Assembly (NCBI GenBank): GCA_023439505.1
Contig: JAEXNR010000010.1
Coordinates: 43,480 to 107,479, forward strand
DNA: 64,000 bases
Origin: Bacillota bacterium
Lineage (GTDB): Bacteria > Bacillota > Clostridia > Lachnospirales > Lachnospiraceae
Reading direction: 5' to 3'
Shown piece by piece: positions 53,262 through 61,891 of this stretch (its first letter is position 1; every line of letters starts with the position of its first letter). The notes under the pieces are model-generated. The model ran no database searches. It was not told where the DNA came from and saw nothing but the letters and a program-made list of their open reading frames with translations. The position numbers and the translations under genes are program-made.

Positions 53262-53319
53262 TTATAGAAAGACAGGCAGAGAAATTTGAACACGTTCAAA
53301 TCTTGTCGCCTCGATTATA
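53241..53319 (+). repeat. Duplicated tRNA-Pro 3' end
   Basis: The 26 bases from GTTCAAATC to CGATTATA at 53241-53266, covering the T loop to just past the discriminator, recur exactly at 53294-53319. The copies are 27 bp apart. This is the footprint expected of an integrase attachment site at a tRNA gene. Confidence 0.75.
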
Positions 53320-53526
53320 AGAATAATGAATAACGAGATTAAAACACGATTGAGATTTATAATCGTGTTTTTTATTGAATATTTTTGAATGGTAACATTT
53401 TAGACATATATAAATAATAAAATATACGATAGAGAATCCGTTACAAAGTGTTGATACCAATCGGGTTATATAACACCCTTATAAAATATAGAGAGGTGCA
53501 GGCAGGAATACCGGATCGGGGGAACG

Positions 53527-53946
53527 ATGGATCTTATATATCGGGATTTTATCACAGTGGAGGATTATAATAAATTACGCGAATGTGTTGGCTGGGGGGG
53601 ATTGTCCGGGAAGCAGGCACAGAAGGGAATAGACAATTGTACTTATCTGGTTGCGGTCTATGATAAGGAGCAATCCATCGGAATGTCAAGGCTAATTCAC
53701 GATGGAGGATATGTGGCATTCATCGCGGATGTAATTGTCCACCCTGACTATCAGGGGATAGGGATTGGAAGAACGATGATGGACATGATGCTCACTTATC
53801 TTGATAATACGCTGGAGGAGGAAGAGATCTGCATGATTAGTCTGATGGCTGTAAAGGGAAAAGAAGCATTTTATCACCGGCTTGGATTTAAGATACGTCC
53901 GGATGAGAACCATGGAGCCGGAATGGTGAAATGGATAAAAAAATAA
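53527..53946 (+). CDS. GNAT-family N-acetyltransferase
   Basis: 139 residues with the acetyl-CoA loop VHPDYQGIGIGRTMMDMML near residue 76 and the C-terminal FYHRLGFKIRPDENHGAGMV. The acceptor substrate is unknown. It ends 11 bp before the DUF1848 gene. Confidence 0.85.
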   Translation: MDLIYRDFITVEDYNKLRECVGWGGLSGKQAQKGIDNCTYLVAVYDKEQSIGMSRLIHDGGYVAFIADVIVHPDYQGIGIGRTMMDMMLTYLDNTLEEEEICMISLMAVKGKEAFYHRLGFKIRPDENHGAGMVKWIKK

Positions 53947-53957
53947 GGGGTGATCCT

Positions 53958-54848
53958 ATGATAATCTCTGCATCACGCAGAACTGATATACCGGCTTTTT
54001 ATTCGGAATGGATGATAAATCGTTTTCGGGAGGGATATGTTCACACGAAAAACCCGATGAATCCAAATCAAATTAAAAGGATTGAGCTCTCACCCGATCA
54101 TATCGATTGCATTGTATTCTGGACAAAAGATCCCGAACCGATGCTTCCCCGCCTTTTGGAGCTGGATGATATGGGATATCATTATTATTTTCAATTTACC
54201 TTAACACCATATGACAGAGGTATTGAGCGTCGCCTTAGGGATAAGAAAGAGATCCTTCAAACCTTTAAGAAATTATCCGATTCCATAGGGGAAGACCGGG
54301 TCCTATGGAGGTATGATCCGATTCTTTTAAATGAGGACATCACCATCGGATATCACAAAAGCAGTTTTGAGAAGTTATGCAGAGAGCTGCAGGGTTACAC
54401 AGGCAGCTGTACCATAAGTTTCATTGATCTGTATGCTAAATTACGCAGCGCAGTACAAGAAAAGCTTATAAGAGCGTTACAGGAGGAAGAGATGCATCAG
54501 CTGTCATACATTTTCTCTGAAACCGGATATAAATATGGGATGGAGCTTAAAGCCTGCGTAACGGAGGAATTTGATTTTAGTTTGTATGGGATTACTTCAG
54601 CTGCCTGTATTGATCCGACGATAATAGAAAAGATATGCCAAAAAAGTATTAAAATAAAGAAGGATCATAACCAGCGCAAGGGCTGTAACTGTGTACAAAG
54701 CACGGATATTGGTATCTATAATACCTGCGCAAATGGGTGTGTCTACTGTTACGCCAATCATAGTGAGACCTCAATTACAAAGAATAATTTATTACATGAC
54801 ACAAAGTCATCCATACTAATTAATCATGTCCGTTCCAATACACCCTAA
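53958..54848 (+). CDS. DUF1848-family protein with a cysteine cluster
   Basis: 296 residues. The conserved opening IISASRRTDIPAFYSEWMIN and CIVFWTKDPEPMLPRL define DUF1848. The C terminus has CNCVQSTDIGIYNTCANGCV followed by YCYANH, a cysteine cluster that could bind an iron-sulfur centre. Some annotate the family as radical-SAM related, but the classical CxxxCxxC order is not at the N terminus. ATG 53958 follows AGGGGTGAT. Confidence 0.8.
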   Translation: MIISASRRTDIPAFYSEWMINRFREGYVHTKNPMNPNQIKRIELSPDHIDCIVFWTKDPEPMLPRLLELDDMGYHYYFQFTLTPYDRGIERRLRDKKEILQTFKKLSDSIGEDRVLWRYDPILLNEDITIGYHKSSFEKLCRELQGYTGSCTISFIDLYAKLRSAVQEKLIRALQEEEMHQLSYIFSETGYKYGMELKACVTEEFDFSLYGITSAACIDPTIIEKICQKSIKIKKDHNQRKGCNCVQSTDIGIYNTCANGCVYCYANHSETSITKNNLLHDTKSSILINHVRSNTP

Positions 54849-54928
54849 GTTTGAACCGGGGATAATGTGAAGCAATCTTATCCGTTCCAATACACCCTAA
54901 GCTAGTGCCGGGGGTTATGCAAAGTGCA
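54829..54928 (+). repeat. Short tandem duplication at the DUF1848 3' end
   Basis: TCCGTTCCAATACACCCTAAG begins at 54829 and recurs about 52 bp later, followed in both by a CCGGGG-TTATG-like segment. The first copy supplies the last codons of DUF1848. 54929-55137 has a CCCTGTTTTACAGGG hairpin (54981-54995) and no gene. Confidence 0.65.
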
Positions 54929-55137
54929 CAAAAGCTGACCGCGTTCCGGTGATTGCAATTCCCATACCTGGCAGGGGGACCCTGTTTTACAGGGAAAATA
55001 CAGGGTATGGAATGATGAAAGGGTGAGCGGATGTAAAACATTACTAATTTCTTTTACTATCCAAATTAACGTAACTCATGTTACTATTGAATTGGGTGAA
55101 TACAAGTTGCGGACTGGACAAGCGGAGGACACAAGCT

Positions 55138-56244
55138 ATGAAGAATATATTACGCTTAAAACGAATCTATTTACTATTGCTATATCTGATTTCCTATGCG
55201 TTGATTTTACTGGCAAAGCATAATATTTATTTTGCTGAGCAGATCTACGCATTACATATATACAAATGGATCTCACAGGCAGTATCTTCCGTCACAGGTA
55301 TTATTCCTTTTTCTCTGGCTGAGCTGCTTTTTTTCTTTTGCCCGGTTGCGGCACTTAGTATTCTGATTTGGTTTGCAGTCAGGATGATTATGATTAGAGA
55401 AGAAAGAAGATCACGTCTGTTCAAAGGTATTTTAAATCTTCTTTGTATGGTAAGTGTGCTTCTATTTATTTTTGTTATCTTTGCGGGAATTAATTATTAT
55501 CGATACCCATTCAGCTATTATTCCAAACTGGAGGTACGTGATTCTTCTCTTGATGAATTGTTACAAATGACGGAGAGCCTTGCCATTCAGGCCGGTGAGC
55601 TAAGAGAGAAGGTTCCATGTACAGACGAACAGGGAGTTTTTAAGCTCTCCATGAGCCATCGTGAACTGGCTGAGCTGGAGAACAAGGTATATCTGCAATT
55701 GGCAGAGGATTATCCTGTCCTTGGGGGGAAATATGGTAATGCAAAACAGGTGCTATTGTCTTCCCTGATGTCATATACTGAAATCACCGGGATATTTATT
55801 CCTTTTACCATGGAGGCAAATGTTAATGTTGCTGTTCCGGATTATACCATACCCGCTACCATGTTCCACGAGATGTCCCATCTGCGTGGATTTATGCGGG
55901 AAGATGAAGCCAATTTCATCGCTTATCTTGCAGGAATGAAATCAGATGATGTGGAATTGCAGTACAGCAGCACCATGCTGGCTCTGATCGTATCAGGAAA
56001 TGCATTGTATGACAAGGATAAGGAGTTATATATGCAGGTAAGGGATTTATATACCGAAGGGGTTTTAAAAGATATCAGAGCAAATACCCTTTACTGGCAG
56101 CAATTTGATCAATCTGTTGTCAGCACAATTTCTGATAAGATCAATGATACCTATTTGAAAGCCAATGCCCAGACGGACGGAGTTCAAAGTTATGGCAGAA
56201 TGGTGGATCTCTTGCTTGCAAAATATAGAAAAGATCGAAAATAA
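55138..56244 (+). CDS. DUF3810-family membrane zinc-peptidase-like protein
   Basis: 368 residues: three N-terminal membrane helices (about 8-25, 55-80, 95-120), then an extracellular domain with MFHEMSHLRGFMREDEANFI, an HExxH plus downstream Glu as in zinc metallopeptidases. ATG 55138 has GCGGAGG upstream. The substrate is unknown. 56245-56657 holds a GGTGAT/ATCACC palindrome (56402-56431) and the promoter of the next gene. Confidence 0.8.
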   Translation: MKNILRLKRIYLLLLYLISYALILLAKHNIYFAEQIYALHIYKWISQAVSSVTGIIPFSLAELLFFFCPVAALSILIWFAVRMIMIREERRSRLFKGILNLLCMVSVLLFIFVIFAGINYYRYPFSYYSKLEVRDSSLDELLQMTESLAIQAGELREKVPCTDEQGVFKLSMSHRELAELENKVYLQLAEDYPVLGGKYGNAKQVLLSSLMSYTEITGIFIPFTMEANVNVAVPDYTIPATMFHEMSHLRGFMREDEANFIAYLAGMKSDDVELQYSSTMLALIVSGNALYDKDKELYMQVRDLYTEGVLKDIRANTLYWQQFDQSVVSTISDKINDTYLKANAQTDGVQSYGRMVDLLLAKYRKDRK

Positions 56245-56563
56245 CAACGCTGGTTAGGGTCAGCCGACAAATCAAAGAATGAAATGATGAAAATGATTCC
56301 AATAATAAAAGGGATGCTTTGTGTCTGTGTTTTAGCAGGTATATGGCATCTTTTTTTAATGTTATGTAACCTTTCGTGAAGGAATTGTTAAGAATTATAT
56401 TGGTGATATGTAACTAATTTATAAGAATCACCTTGGCAATAATTTGTACAAATGGTATAAATTAGAGGATAAGTATTTGGATAATAGTTATAAAATACAC
56501 AAGAAAAAACGAAAAGTATAGACCGAATGGGCCATTATCATTGTTTGAATAAAAAATGAATGC

Positions 56564-56591
56564 TTGATCTTTTAAGAATTTATGTTATAAT
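56564..56591 (+). promoter_or_regulatory. Promoter of the SleB-type hydrolase gene
   Basis: TTGATC (56564-56569), 16 bp, TATAAT (56586-56591). It looks like a vegetative sigma-A promoter rather than a forespore one. Confidence 0.5.
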
Positions 56592-56657
56592 TATTAAGTA
56601 ATTATTAACAAATCGTAATCATTATGCCAAAAATGTAATAATTTAAGGAGAATTGTG

Positions 56658-57530
56658 ATGAGATCAACTTTGAAACTTCTGGCTACAGTTTTTGTAACGG
56701 TTATCATTTCTACATTTTATAGCAGTACCGCATTGGCAGCTCAGGTAAATGTTGAAAATCAGACGCCGGTAGAAAAGACGGTTACTGAAGAGAAAGACAA
56801 TTCAGGAGCATATGATATAGAACAAAGTATTGCAGTAACAGCTGCTGATGATTCAACAACCGACGATGTTTATATAGACGATCTGGGACAGGTACATGAT
56901 AAGAATTTAGAGGATGCAGATGCTCTTCAGGAAGAAAAGGAAGCCGCCATCGATAATATTACTGATGTTGAAGATGCGGATGAAGATACTGCACCAGAGG
57001 ATAAAGAAGCTGACAGTAAGTCGGAGCCTAAGAAGGATACGAAGAAAACAACGGAGAAGACATCCACGAAGAAGCCTTCATATTCAGAGAAAGACCTTAG
57101 ATTATTAACCGCATTAATTTATTCTGAAGCGGGAAATCAGCCCTATGACGGAATGCTTGGCGTAGCCAATGTAGTATTGAACAGAACACATAGTGATGCT
57201 TATTATTATTTACATACCGTAGAAGATGTGATCTATGATACAAAATGGTCCGTTCAGTTTGCAGTAACCCTAAAGAGCAAAAAGACAGGCTTAAGTGCTT
57301 TAGATAAAGCGTTAAAAGCATATGATACAGGAAAGTTTACAGGCGGCAATCCGGAAGCAGAGAAGAAATGCATGAAAAGAGCAATTAAGGCTGCAAAGGC
57401 TGCACTGGAAGGCGAAAATAATATTGGAAAATATTTATGCTTTCAGAATAAAAGATATGCAAGCAGCATCAAAAAGAAATATGCAGATTACAAAATTATT
57501 GGAGATCATATTTTCTATCGATCCAAATAA
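56658..57530 (+). CDS. Exported cell-wall hydrolase, SleB/CwlJ family
   Basis: 290 residues: a signal peptide (LLATVFVTVIISTFYSSTALAA), an acidic linker and Lys-rich stretch (EPKKDTKKTTEKTSTKKPSY), then the hydrolase_2 domain LLTALIYSEAGNQPYDGMLG, GVANVVLNRTHSD and KYLCFQNKRY. The family are lytic transglycosylase/amidase-like enzymes acting on cortex or wall. ATG 56658 has AAGGAG upstream. The linker lacks a LysM or PG_binding_1 domain. Confidence 0.85.
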   Translation: MRSTLKLLATVFVTVIISTFYSSTALAAQVNVENQTPVEKTVTEEKDNSGAYDIEQSIAVTAADDSTTDDVYIDDLGQVHDKNLEDADALQEEKEAAIDNITDVEDADEDTAPEDKEADSKSEPKKDTKKTTEKTSTKKPSYSEKDLRLLTALIYSEAGNQPYDGMLGVANVVLNRTHSDAYYYLHTVEDVIYDTKWSVQFAVTLKSKKTGLSALDKALKAYDTGKFTGGNPEAEKKCMKRAIKAAKAALEGENNIGKYLCFQNKRYASSIKKKYADYKIIGDHIFYRSK

Positions 57531-57572
57531 TATTGATTATCAAAACAGAGAATAGAATGAATAAAATGTAGA

Positions 57573-57612
57573 CATGCAAGTTCAATAATTATGGGCTTGC
57601 ATGTTATTGTTT
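57573..57612 (+). terminator. Likely terminator after the hydrolase gene
   Basis: CATGCAAG (57573-57580) and CTTGCATG (57596-57603) followed by TTATTGTTTT. The rest of 57613-57877 is the glnS leader; I see no T-box signature in it. Confidence 0.6.
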
Positions 57613-57877
57613 TAAAGTGGATTTTTGGATAAAACTTATAAAAGCAAGAGAATAAAATAAATTTGCTATTTAAATCAGGCAGAACCCGTTTTTTTAATTT
57701 GATACTTTAAAATATTTTTTTTTGTGGTATTATATAACATATCCAGATATAATAAGAGAAATAGTCCCTCCAACGAAGGTATTGGTATATTGTGGAAGAC
57801 TCGCAAATGGTTCTTCTGGAGGAGAACATGAATTGATAAATGAATATAGTAAAAAGATCATCACCGGGAGGTTTATC

Positions 57878-59584
57878 ATGGAAGATAAAGAAGCATTAAA
57901 TCGAAGCAATGAGCCAGAAGCGGCAGAGAAAGAAATCATATCTAAAAATTTTATTGAGCTTATTATTGATAAAGATTTAGAGGAAGGTCATGTGAAGAAG
58001 ATCGTAACAAGATTCCCACCCGAACCAAACGGGTATCTTCATATAGGACATGCCAAATCAATTTTATTAAATTATGGATTAGCGAAAAAGTACGGCGGCA
58101 CCTTTAATCTCCGTTTTGATGATACCAATCCAACCAAGGAGAAGACAGAATTTGTAGACTCTATCATTGAAGATGTGAAATGGGTTGGAGGAGATTTTGA
58201 AGACCGTCTTTTCTTTGCCTCCGATTATTTCGAGCAAATGTACGAGGCTGCAGTGAAATTAATTAAAAAGGGAAAAGCCTTTGTCTGCGATCTTACGGCA
58301 GAAGAAATCAGAGCGTATCGTGGTACACTGACCGAGCCCGGAAAGAACAGCCCATATCGCGACAGAAGTATGGAAGAAAACTTAGCATTATTTGAAGACA
58401 TGAAAAACGGTGTGTGTCCGGATGGATCAAAGGTTCTTCGTGCCAAGATAGATATGGCATCACCAAACATTAATATGAGAGACCCTGTGATCTACAGAGT
58501 CGCCAGGATGACACATCATAATACGGGAGACAGATGGTGTATCTATCCTATGTATGATTTCGCTCACCCCATTGAGGACGCAATAGAGGGAGTTACTCAT
58601 TCTATCTGTACGCTGGAGTTTGAAGATCATCGTCCTTTATATGACTGGGTGGTCAGGGAATTGGAATACGAATATCCACCAAAGCAGATTGAGTTTGCCA
58701 AGATGTATCTGACCAATGTAATTACCGGTAAGAGATATATTAAGAAGCTTGTTGAGGATGGTATCGTTGACGGATGGGATGACCCCCGTCTTGTATCGAT
58801 CAGTGCGTTAAGAAGAAGAGGTTTTACACCGGAATCCCTTAAGATGTTCATGGAGTTATGTGGCGTCTCAAAAAGCCAGAGTTCTGTTGATTATGCTATG
58901 TTGGAATATTGCATCCGTGAGGATCTGAAATTAAAGGTTCCCAGAATCATGGCAGTTCTTGATCCGATTAAATTGGTAATAACCAATTATCAGGAGGATC
59001 AGATAGAATATCTTGATGCGCCGAATAATCAGGAAAATGAAGAGATGGGATCTAGAAAGGTTCCATTTGGTAAAGTACTATATATTGACAGAGAAGACTT
59101 TATGATAGAACCACCGAAGAAATACTTCAGACTCTTTCCCGGCAATGAAGTACGTTTGATGAATGCCTATTTTGTAACCTGTCAGAGTTATGTTACGGAT
59201 GAGACAGGAAAGGTCACGGAAGTTCATTGTACCTATGACCCGGAAACAAAGAGTGGTTCAGGATTTAACGCAAGAAAGGTGAAAGGTACCATTCATTGGG
59301 TATGTGCACAGACGGCTGTTAAAGCAGAAGTTCGACTTTATGAAAATATTGTGGATGAATCAAAGGGTGTCTACAATGAAGATGGCAGCTTAAACTTAAA
59401 TCCAAATTCCATTACTGTTTTAGAAGAATGCTATATTGAGCCAAGTATTAAAGATGCGGTTGCACCGGACAGTTTCCAATTTTTACGACAAGGTTTTTTC
59501 TGTCTGGATCGTAAAGATTCCACAACAAAACATCCGGTTTTTAATAGAATTGTATCATTAAAAAGTTCTTACAAGCCGATATAG
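57878..59584 (+). CDS. glnS: Glutaminyl-tRNA synthetase
   Basis: 568 residues. The class I signature is RFPPEPNGYLHIGHAKSILL near residue 44 with FDDTNPTKEK after it. DGWDDPRLVSISALRRRGF marks the GlnRS/GluRS core. The second signature loop reads VITGKRYIKKL where E. coli has a VMSKRKL-like sequence. The C-terminal anticodon-binding barrels are complete. ATG 57878 with GGGAGG was chosen over the upstream frame opening. A dedicated GlnRS suggests direct Gln charging. Confidence 0.93.
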   Translation: MEDKEALNRSNEPEAAEKEIISKNFIELIIDKDLEEGHVKKIVTRFPPEPNGYLHIGHAKSILLNYGLAKKYGGTFNLRFDDTNPTKEKTEFVDSIIEDVKWVGGDFEDRLFFASDYFEQMYEAAVKLIKKGKAFVCDLTAEEIRAYRGTLTEPGKNSPYRDRSMEENLALFEDMKNGVCPDGSKVLRAKIDMASPNINMRDPVIYRVARMTHHNTGDRWCIYPMYDFAHPIEDAIEGVTHSICTLEFEDHRPLYDWVVRELEYEYPPKQIEFAKMYLTNVITGKRYIKKLVEDGIVDGWDDPRLVSISALRRRGFTPESLKMFMELCGVSKSQSSVDYAMLEYCIREDLKLKVPRIMAVLDPIKLVITNYQEDQIEYLDAPNNQENEEMGSRKVPFGKVLYIDREDFMIEPPKKYFRLFPGNEVRLMNAYFVTCQSYVTDETGKVTEVHCTYDPETKSGSGFNARKVKGTIHWVCAQTAVKAEVRLYENIVDESKGVYNEDGSLNLNPNSITVLEECYIEPSIKDAVAPDSFQFLRQGFFCLDRKDSTTKHPVFNRIVSLKSSYKPI

Positions 59585-59622
59585 CATTTGATGGAAACAA
59601 AGTGAAATAGGGGGAACTTATT

Positions 59623-60468
59623 TTGGCTAATTTATTTTCGGGACTTGAAGCATTTGGATTAGGCGATTTATCTGAAATGAATGTATATGAGGATAAAGAG
59701 AAAGACGAGGCACAAAAGGTGGCTTTAGATGAAAAAGGGAATAGTGTTGAAAAGGATTTATTATTTGATAAAACCTTTACCTGTCCCGTATGTGACAAGG
59801 AATTTAAAACAAAGATGGTAAAAACGGGTAAAGGGAAGCTGTTATCACTTGATACTGATTTAAGACCACGATATCAGAGTATGGATCCGTTAAAATATGA
59901 TGCCATCGTCTGCCCGCATTGTGGCTTTGCAGCATTGACACGGTTTTTTAAGTACGTTACCACATCACAGATCGGATTAATTAAGAAGAACATCTCTGCA
60001 GTGTTTAAAGGGCTGAAGGAGAGCGGAGAGGTATTTGATTATGATGAAGCAATTAACAGACATAAACTAGCCTTAGTGAATGCCATCGTCAAGAAATCTA
60101 AAATCTCTGAGCGTGCTTATACCTGCCTCAAGACGGCCTGGGTGTTAAGAGGGAAAGCGGAGGAGCTTCCAACTGATACTCCGGATTATGACAAGGTGCT
60201 TCAGGGGATTGGCAACGAAGAGAAGGAATTTTTGACCAAGGCCTATGATGGATTCGTTGAGGCTGTCGGCAAAGAATTGTTCCCGATGTGTGGAATGGAT
60301 GAGACTACACTGGATATTTTAATGGCGGATCTTGCAAGAAGAATCGGAAGGTATGATGAAGCCGGAAGAATTATCTCAAAAATATTAATATCAAAGAATG
60401 CAAATGAGAGAATTAAAAATAAAGCAAGAGATATCAAAGAATTGATCAAAGAGGTTAAAAATCAGTAA
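59623..60468 (+). CDS. DUF2225-family zinc protein
   Basis: 281 residues with CPVCDKEF near residue 51 and CPHCGFAA near 98, a zinc-binding pair, then a helical TPR-like region. TTG start at 59623 after AGGGGGAAC. It is probably co-transcribed with the next gene (43 bp gap). The function is unknown. Confidence 0.8.
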   Translation: MANLFSGLEAFGLGDLSEMNVYEDKEKDEAQKVALDEKGNSVEKDLLFDKTFTCPVCDKEFKTKMVKTGKGKLLSLDTDLRPRYQSMDPLKYDAIVCPHCGFAALTRFFKYVTTSQIGLIKKNISAVFKGLKESGEVFDYDEAINRHKLALVNAIVKKSKISERAYTCLKTAWVLRGKAEELPTDTPDYDKVLQGIGNEEKEFLTKAYDGFVEAVGKELFPMCGMDETTLDILMADLARRIGRYDEAGRIISKILISKNANERIKNKARDIKELIKEVKNQ

Positions 60469-60511
60469 GAAACTGCTGGTGAAATGAAACGAAGAAGGGC
60501 AGGGCATTGCA

Positions 60512-61225
60512 TTGAAAGAAAAGATTCACACAATACCTGTAAATGATGGCTTTGATGCGAGTGGTGAATGTCCGCTTTGTACCATGAAGAAGAAGCTGGA
60601 AACAAATGCAATTGATTTTACCATGGGTCCAAGCTATATGGAGGATGATGTCCGAGGTGAAACTTCCCGTATGGGATTTTGTGAAAAGCATTTGGAACTG
60701 TTATATAAGCATCAGAACAGATTGGGACTTGCTTTAATTTTAAAAACGCATATGGACAAAGTAAAGGAAGATGTAAGAAAGCTGGCAGGTAACAAGACAA
60801 TTGGCGCTTCTTCCCTCTTCAAGAAAAAGGAAGAGACTCCGGAAGTGATATCCTATCTTGAACAACTGGAGGATTCCTGTTATATCTGCAGTAAAATTCA
60901 GAATACGATGGAGCGTTATATCGCAACCATATTTTATTTATATCATCAGGAGAAAGACTTCCGGGAGAAATTTCGCACTTCCAATGGATTTTGCAGGGAG
61001 CATTATAAAGAGTTATATCAGAATGCGCCAAAGCATTTGAAAGGGGAAGAGTTAAACAGTTTTATCAGGGAATTGAATCAGTTGTTTCTTGATAATATGG
61101 AACGGGTATCCGATGATCTGGAGTGGTTTATTAACAAATTTGATTACAGATACACCAATGAGCCATGGAAGAATGCCAAGGACGCACTGCCCAGGGCAAT
61201 GACAAAGACAAACAGTATGATTTAA
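60512..61225 (+). CDS. DUF6062-family protein
   Basis: 237 residues with paired cysteine-histidine motifs: CPLCTMKKKL near residue 20, FCEKHLELLYKHQ near 55, CYICSKIQ near 124 and FCREHYKELYQNA near 155, suggesting two metal-binding half-domains. TTG start at 60512 with AAGGGCAGGG upstream. This is a conserved Lachnospiraceae family of unknown role. 61226-61465 has no gene. Confidence 0.75.
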   Translation: MKEKIHTIPVNDGFDASGECPLCTMKKKLETNAIDFTMGPSYMEDDVRGETSRMGFCEKHLELLYKHQNRLGLALILKTHMDKVKEDVRKLAGNKTIGASSLFKKKEETPEVISYLEQLEDSCYICSKIQNTMERYIATIFYLYHQEKDFREKFRTSNGFCREHYKELYQNAPKHLKGEELNSFIRELNQLFLDNMERVSDDLEWFINKFDYRYTNEPWKNAKDALPRAMTKTNSMI

Positions 61226-61465
61226 GAAAATGGTGGTATAAAATTCCTCTGGTGGAATATACTAATGTAGTATATGAATGGGATTGGAAAAGTTATTGCC
61301 AATTGGTAATAACTTTTTCTGTGATGAAGAGATTTTTGGCTTGTCAGGGATGATAGGATTCATTTATAAAATTAAAGAAAAAAAGAAAAATTGAGAATAA
61401 GTAAGAAAACGAGAGATATGAAGAGAAAGATTTTAAAATGCTACAATTTTGAAAGAGAAGTGAAG

Positions 61466-61494
61466 TTGCATATTAAAGGCAAATTTACTAATAT
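61466..61494 (+). promoter_or_regulatory. groESL promoter
   Basis: TTGCAT (61466-61471), 17 bp, TAATAT (61489-61494). It lies 12 bp before CIRCE. Confidence 0.7.
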
Positions 61495-61505
61495 ATAAAC
61501 ATCAG

Positions 61506-61532
61506 TTAGCACTCAATAGATAAGAGTGCTAA
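61506..61532 (+). promoter_or_regulatory. CIRCE operator (HrcA binding site)
   Basis: Perfect TTAGCACTC-N9-GAGTGCTAA. It places groES-groEL under HrcA repression, relieved by heat shock. Confidence 0.97.
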
Positions 61533-61584
61533 TAATTCTCTAGGAAAAGGGTTGATCCCATTATAATTAAAGGAGGAATATTAC

Positions 61585-61872
61585 ATGAAATTAGTACCTT
61601 TGGGTGACAAAGTAGTATTAAAACAATTAGTTGCAGAAGAAACTACAAAATCAGGTATTGTTTTACCGGGTCAGGCAAAAGAAAAACCTCAGCAGGCACA
61701 GGTAATCGCAGTTGGTCCTGGCGGAATGGTGGACGGCAAAGAAGTTACAATGCAGGTTAAAGTTGGCGATAAGGTTATTTATTCTAAATATGCCGGAACT
61801 GAAGTTAAACTGGAAGAGGAAGAATTTATTATTGTAAAGCAAAACGATATTGTAGCGGTCGTTGAAGACTAA
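61585..61872 (+). CDS. groES: Co-chaperonin GroES
   Basis: 95 residues, usual length. LVPLGDKVVLKQLVAEETTK at the start, the mobile loop TTKSGIVLPGQAKEKPQQ, and the end VKQNDIVAVVED. It forms the heptameric lid of GroEL. ATG has AAAGGAGG upstream; groEL follows after 19 bp. Confidence 0.97.
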   Translation: MKLVPLGDKVVLKQLVAEETTKSGIVLPGQAKEKPQQAQVIAVGPGGMVDGKEVTMQVKVGDKVIYSKYAGTEVKLEEEEFIIVKQNDIVAVVED

Positions 61873-61891
61873 TTAAGGAGGAATAATAGAT

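Noticed and set aside
54981..54995. CCCTGTTTTACAGGG as a terminator after DUF1848
   Set aside because: The stem is only five base pairs and is followed by A-rich, not T-rich, sequence on the plus strand.
57613..57877. A T-box riboswitch before glnS
   Set aside because: No recognisable T-box bulge sequence (GGTGG-type) or antiterminator/terminator pair was seen, only an ordinary AT-rich leader.
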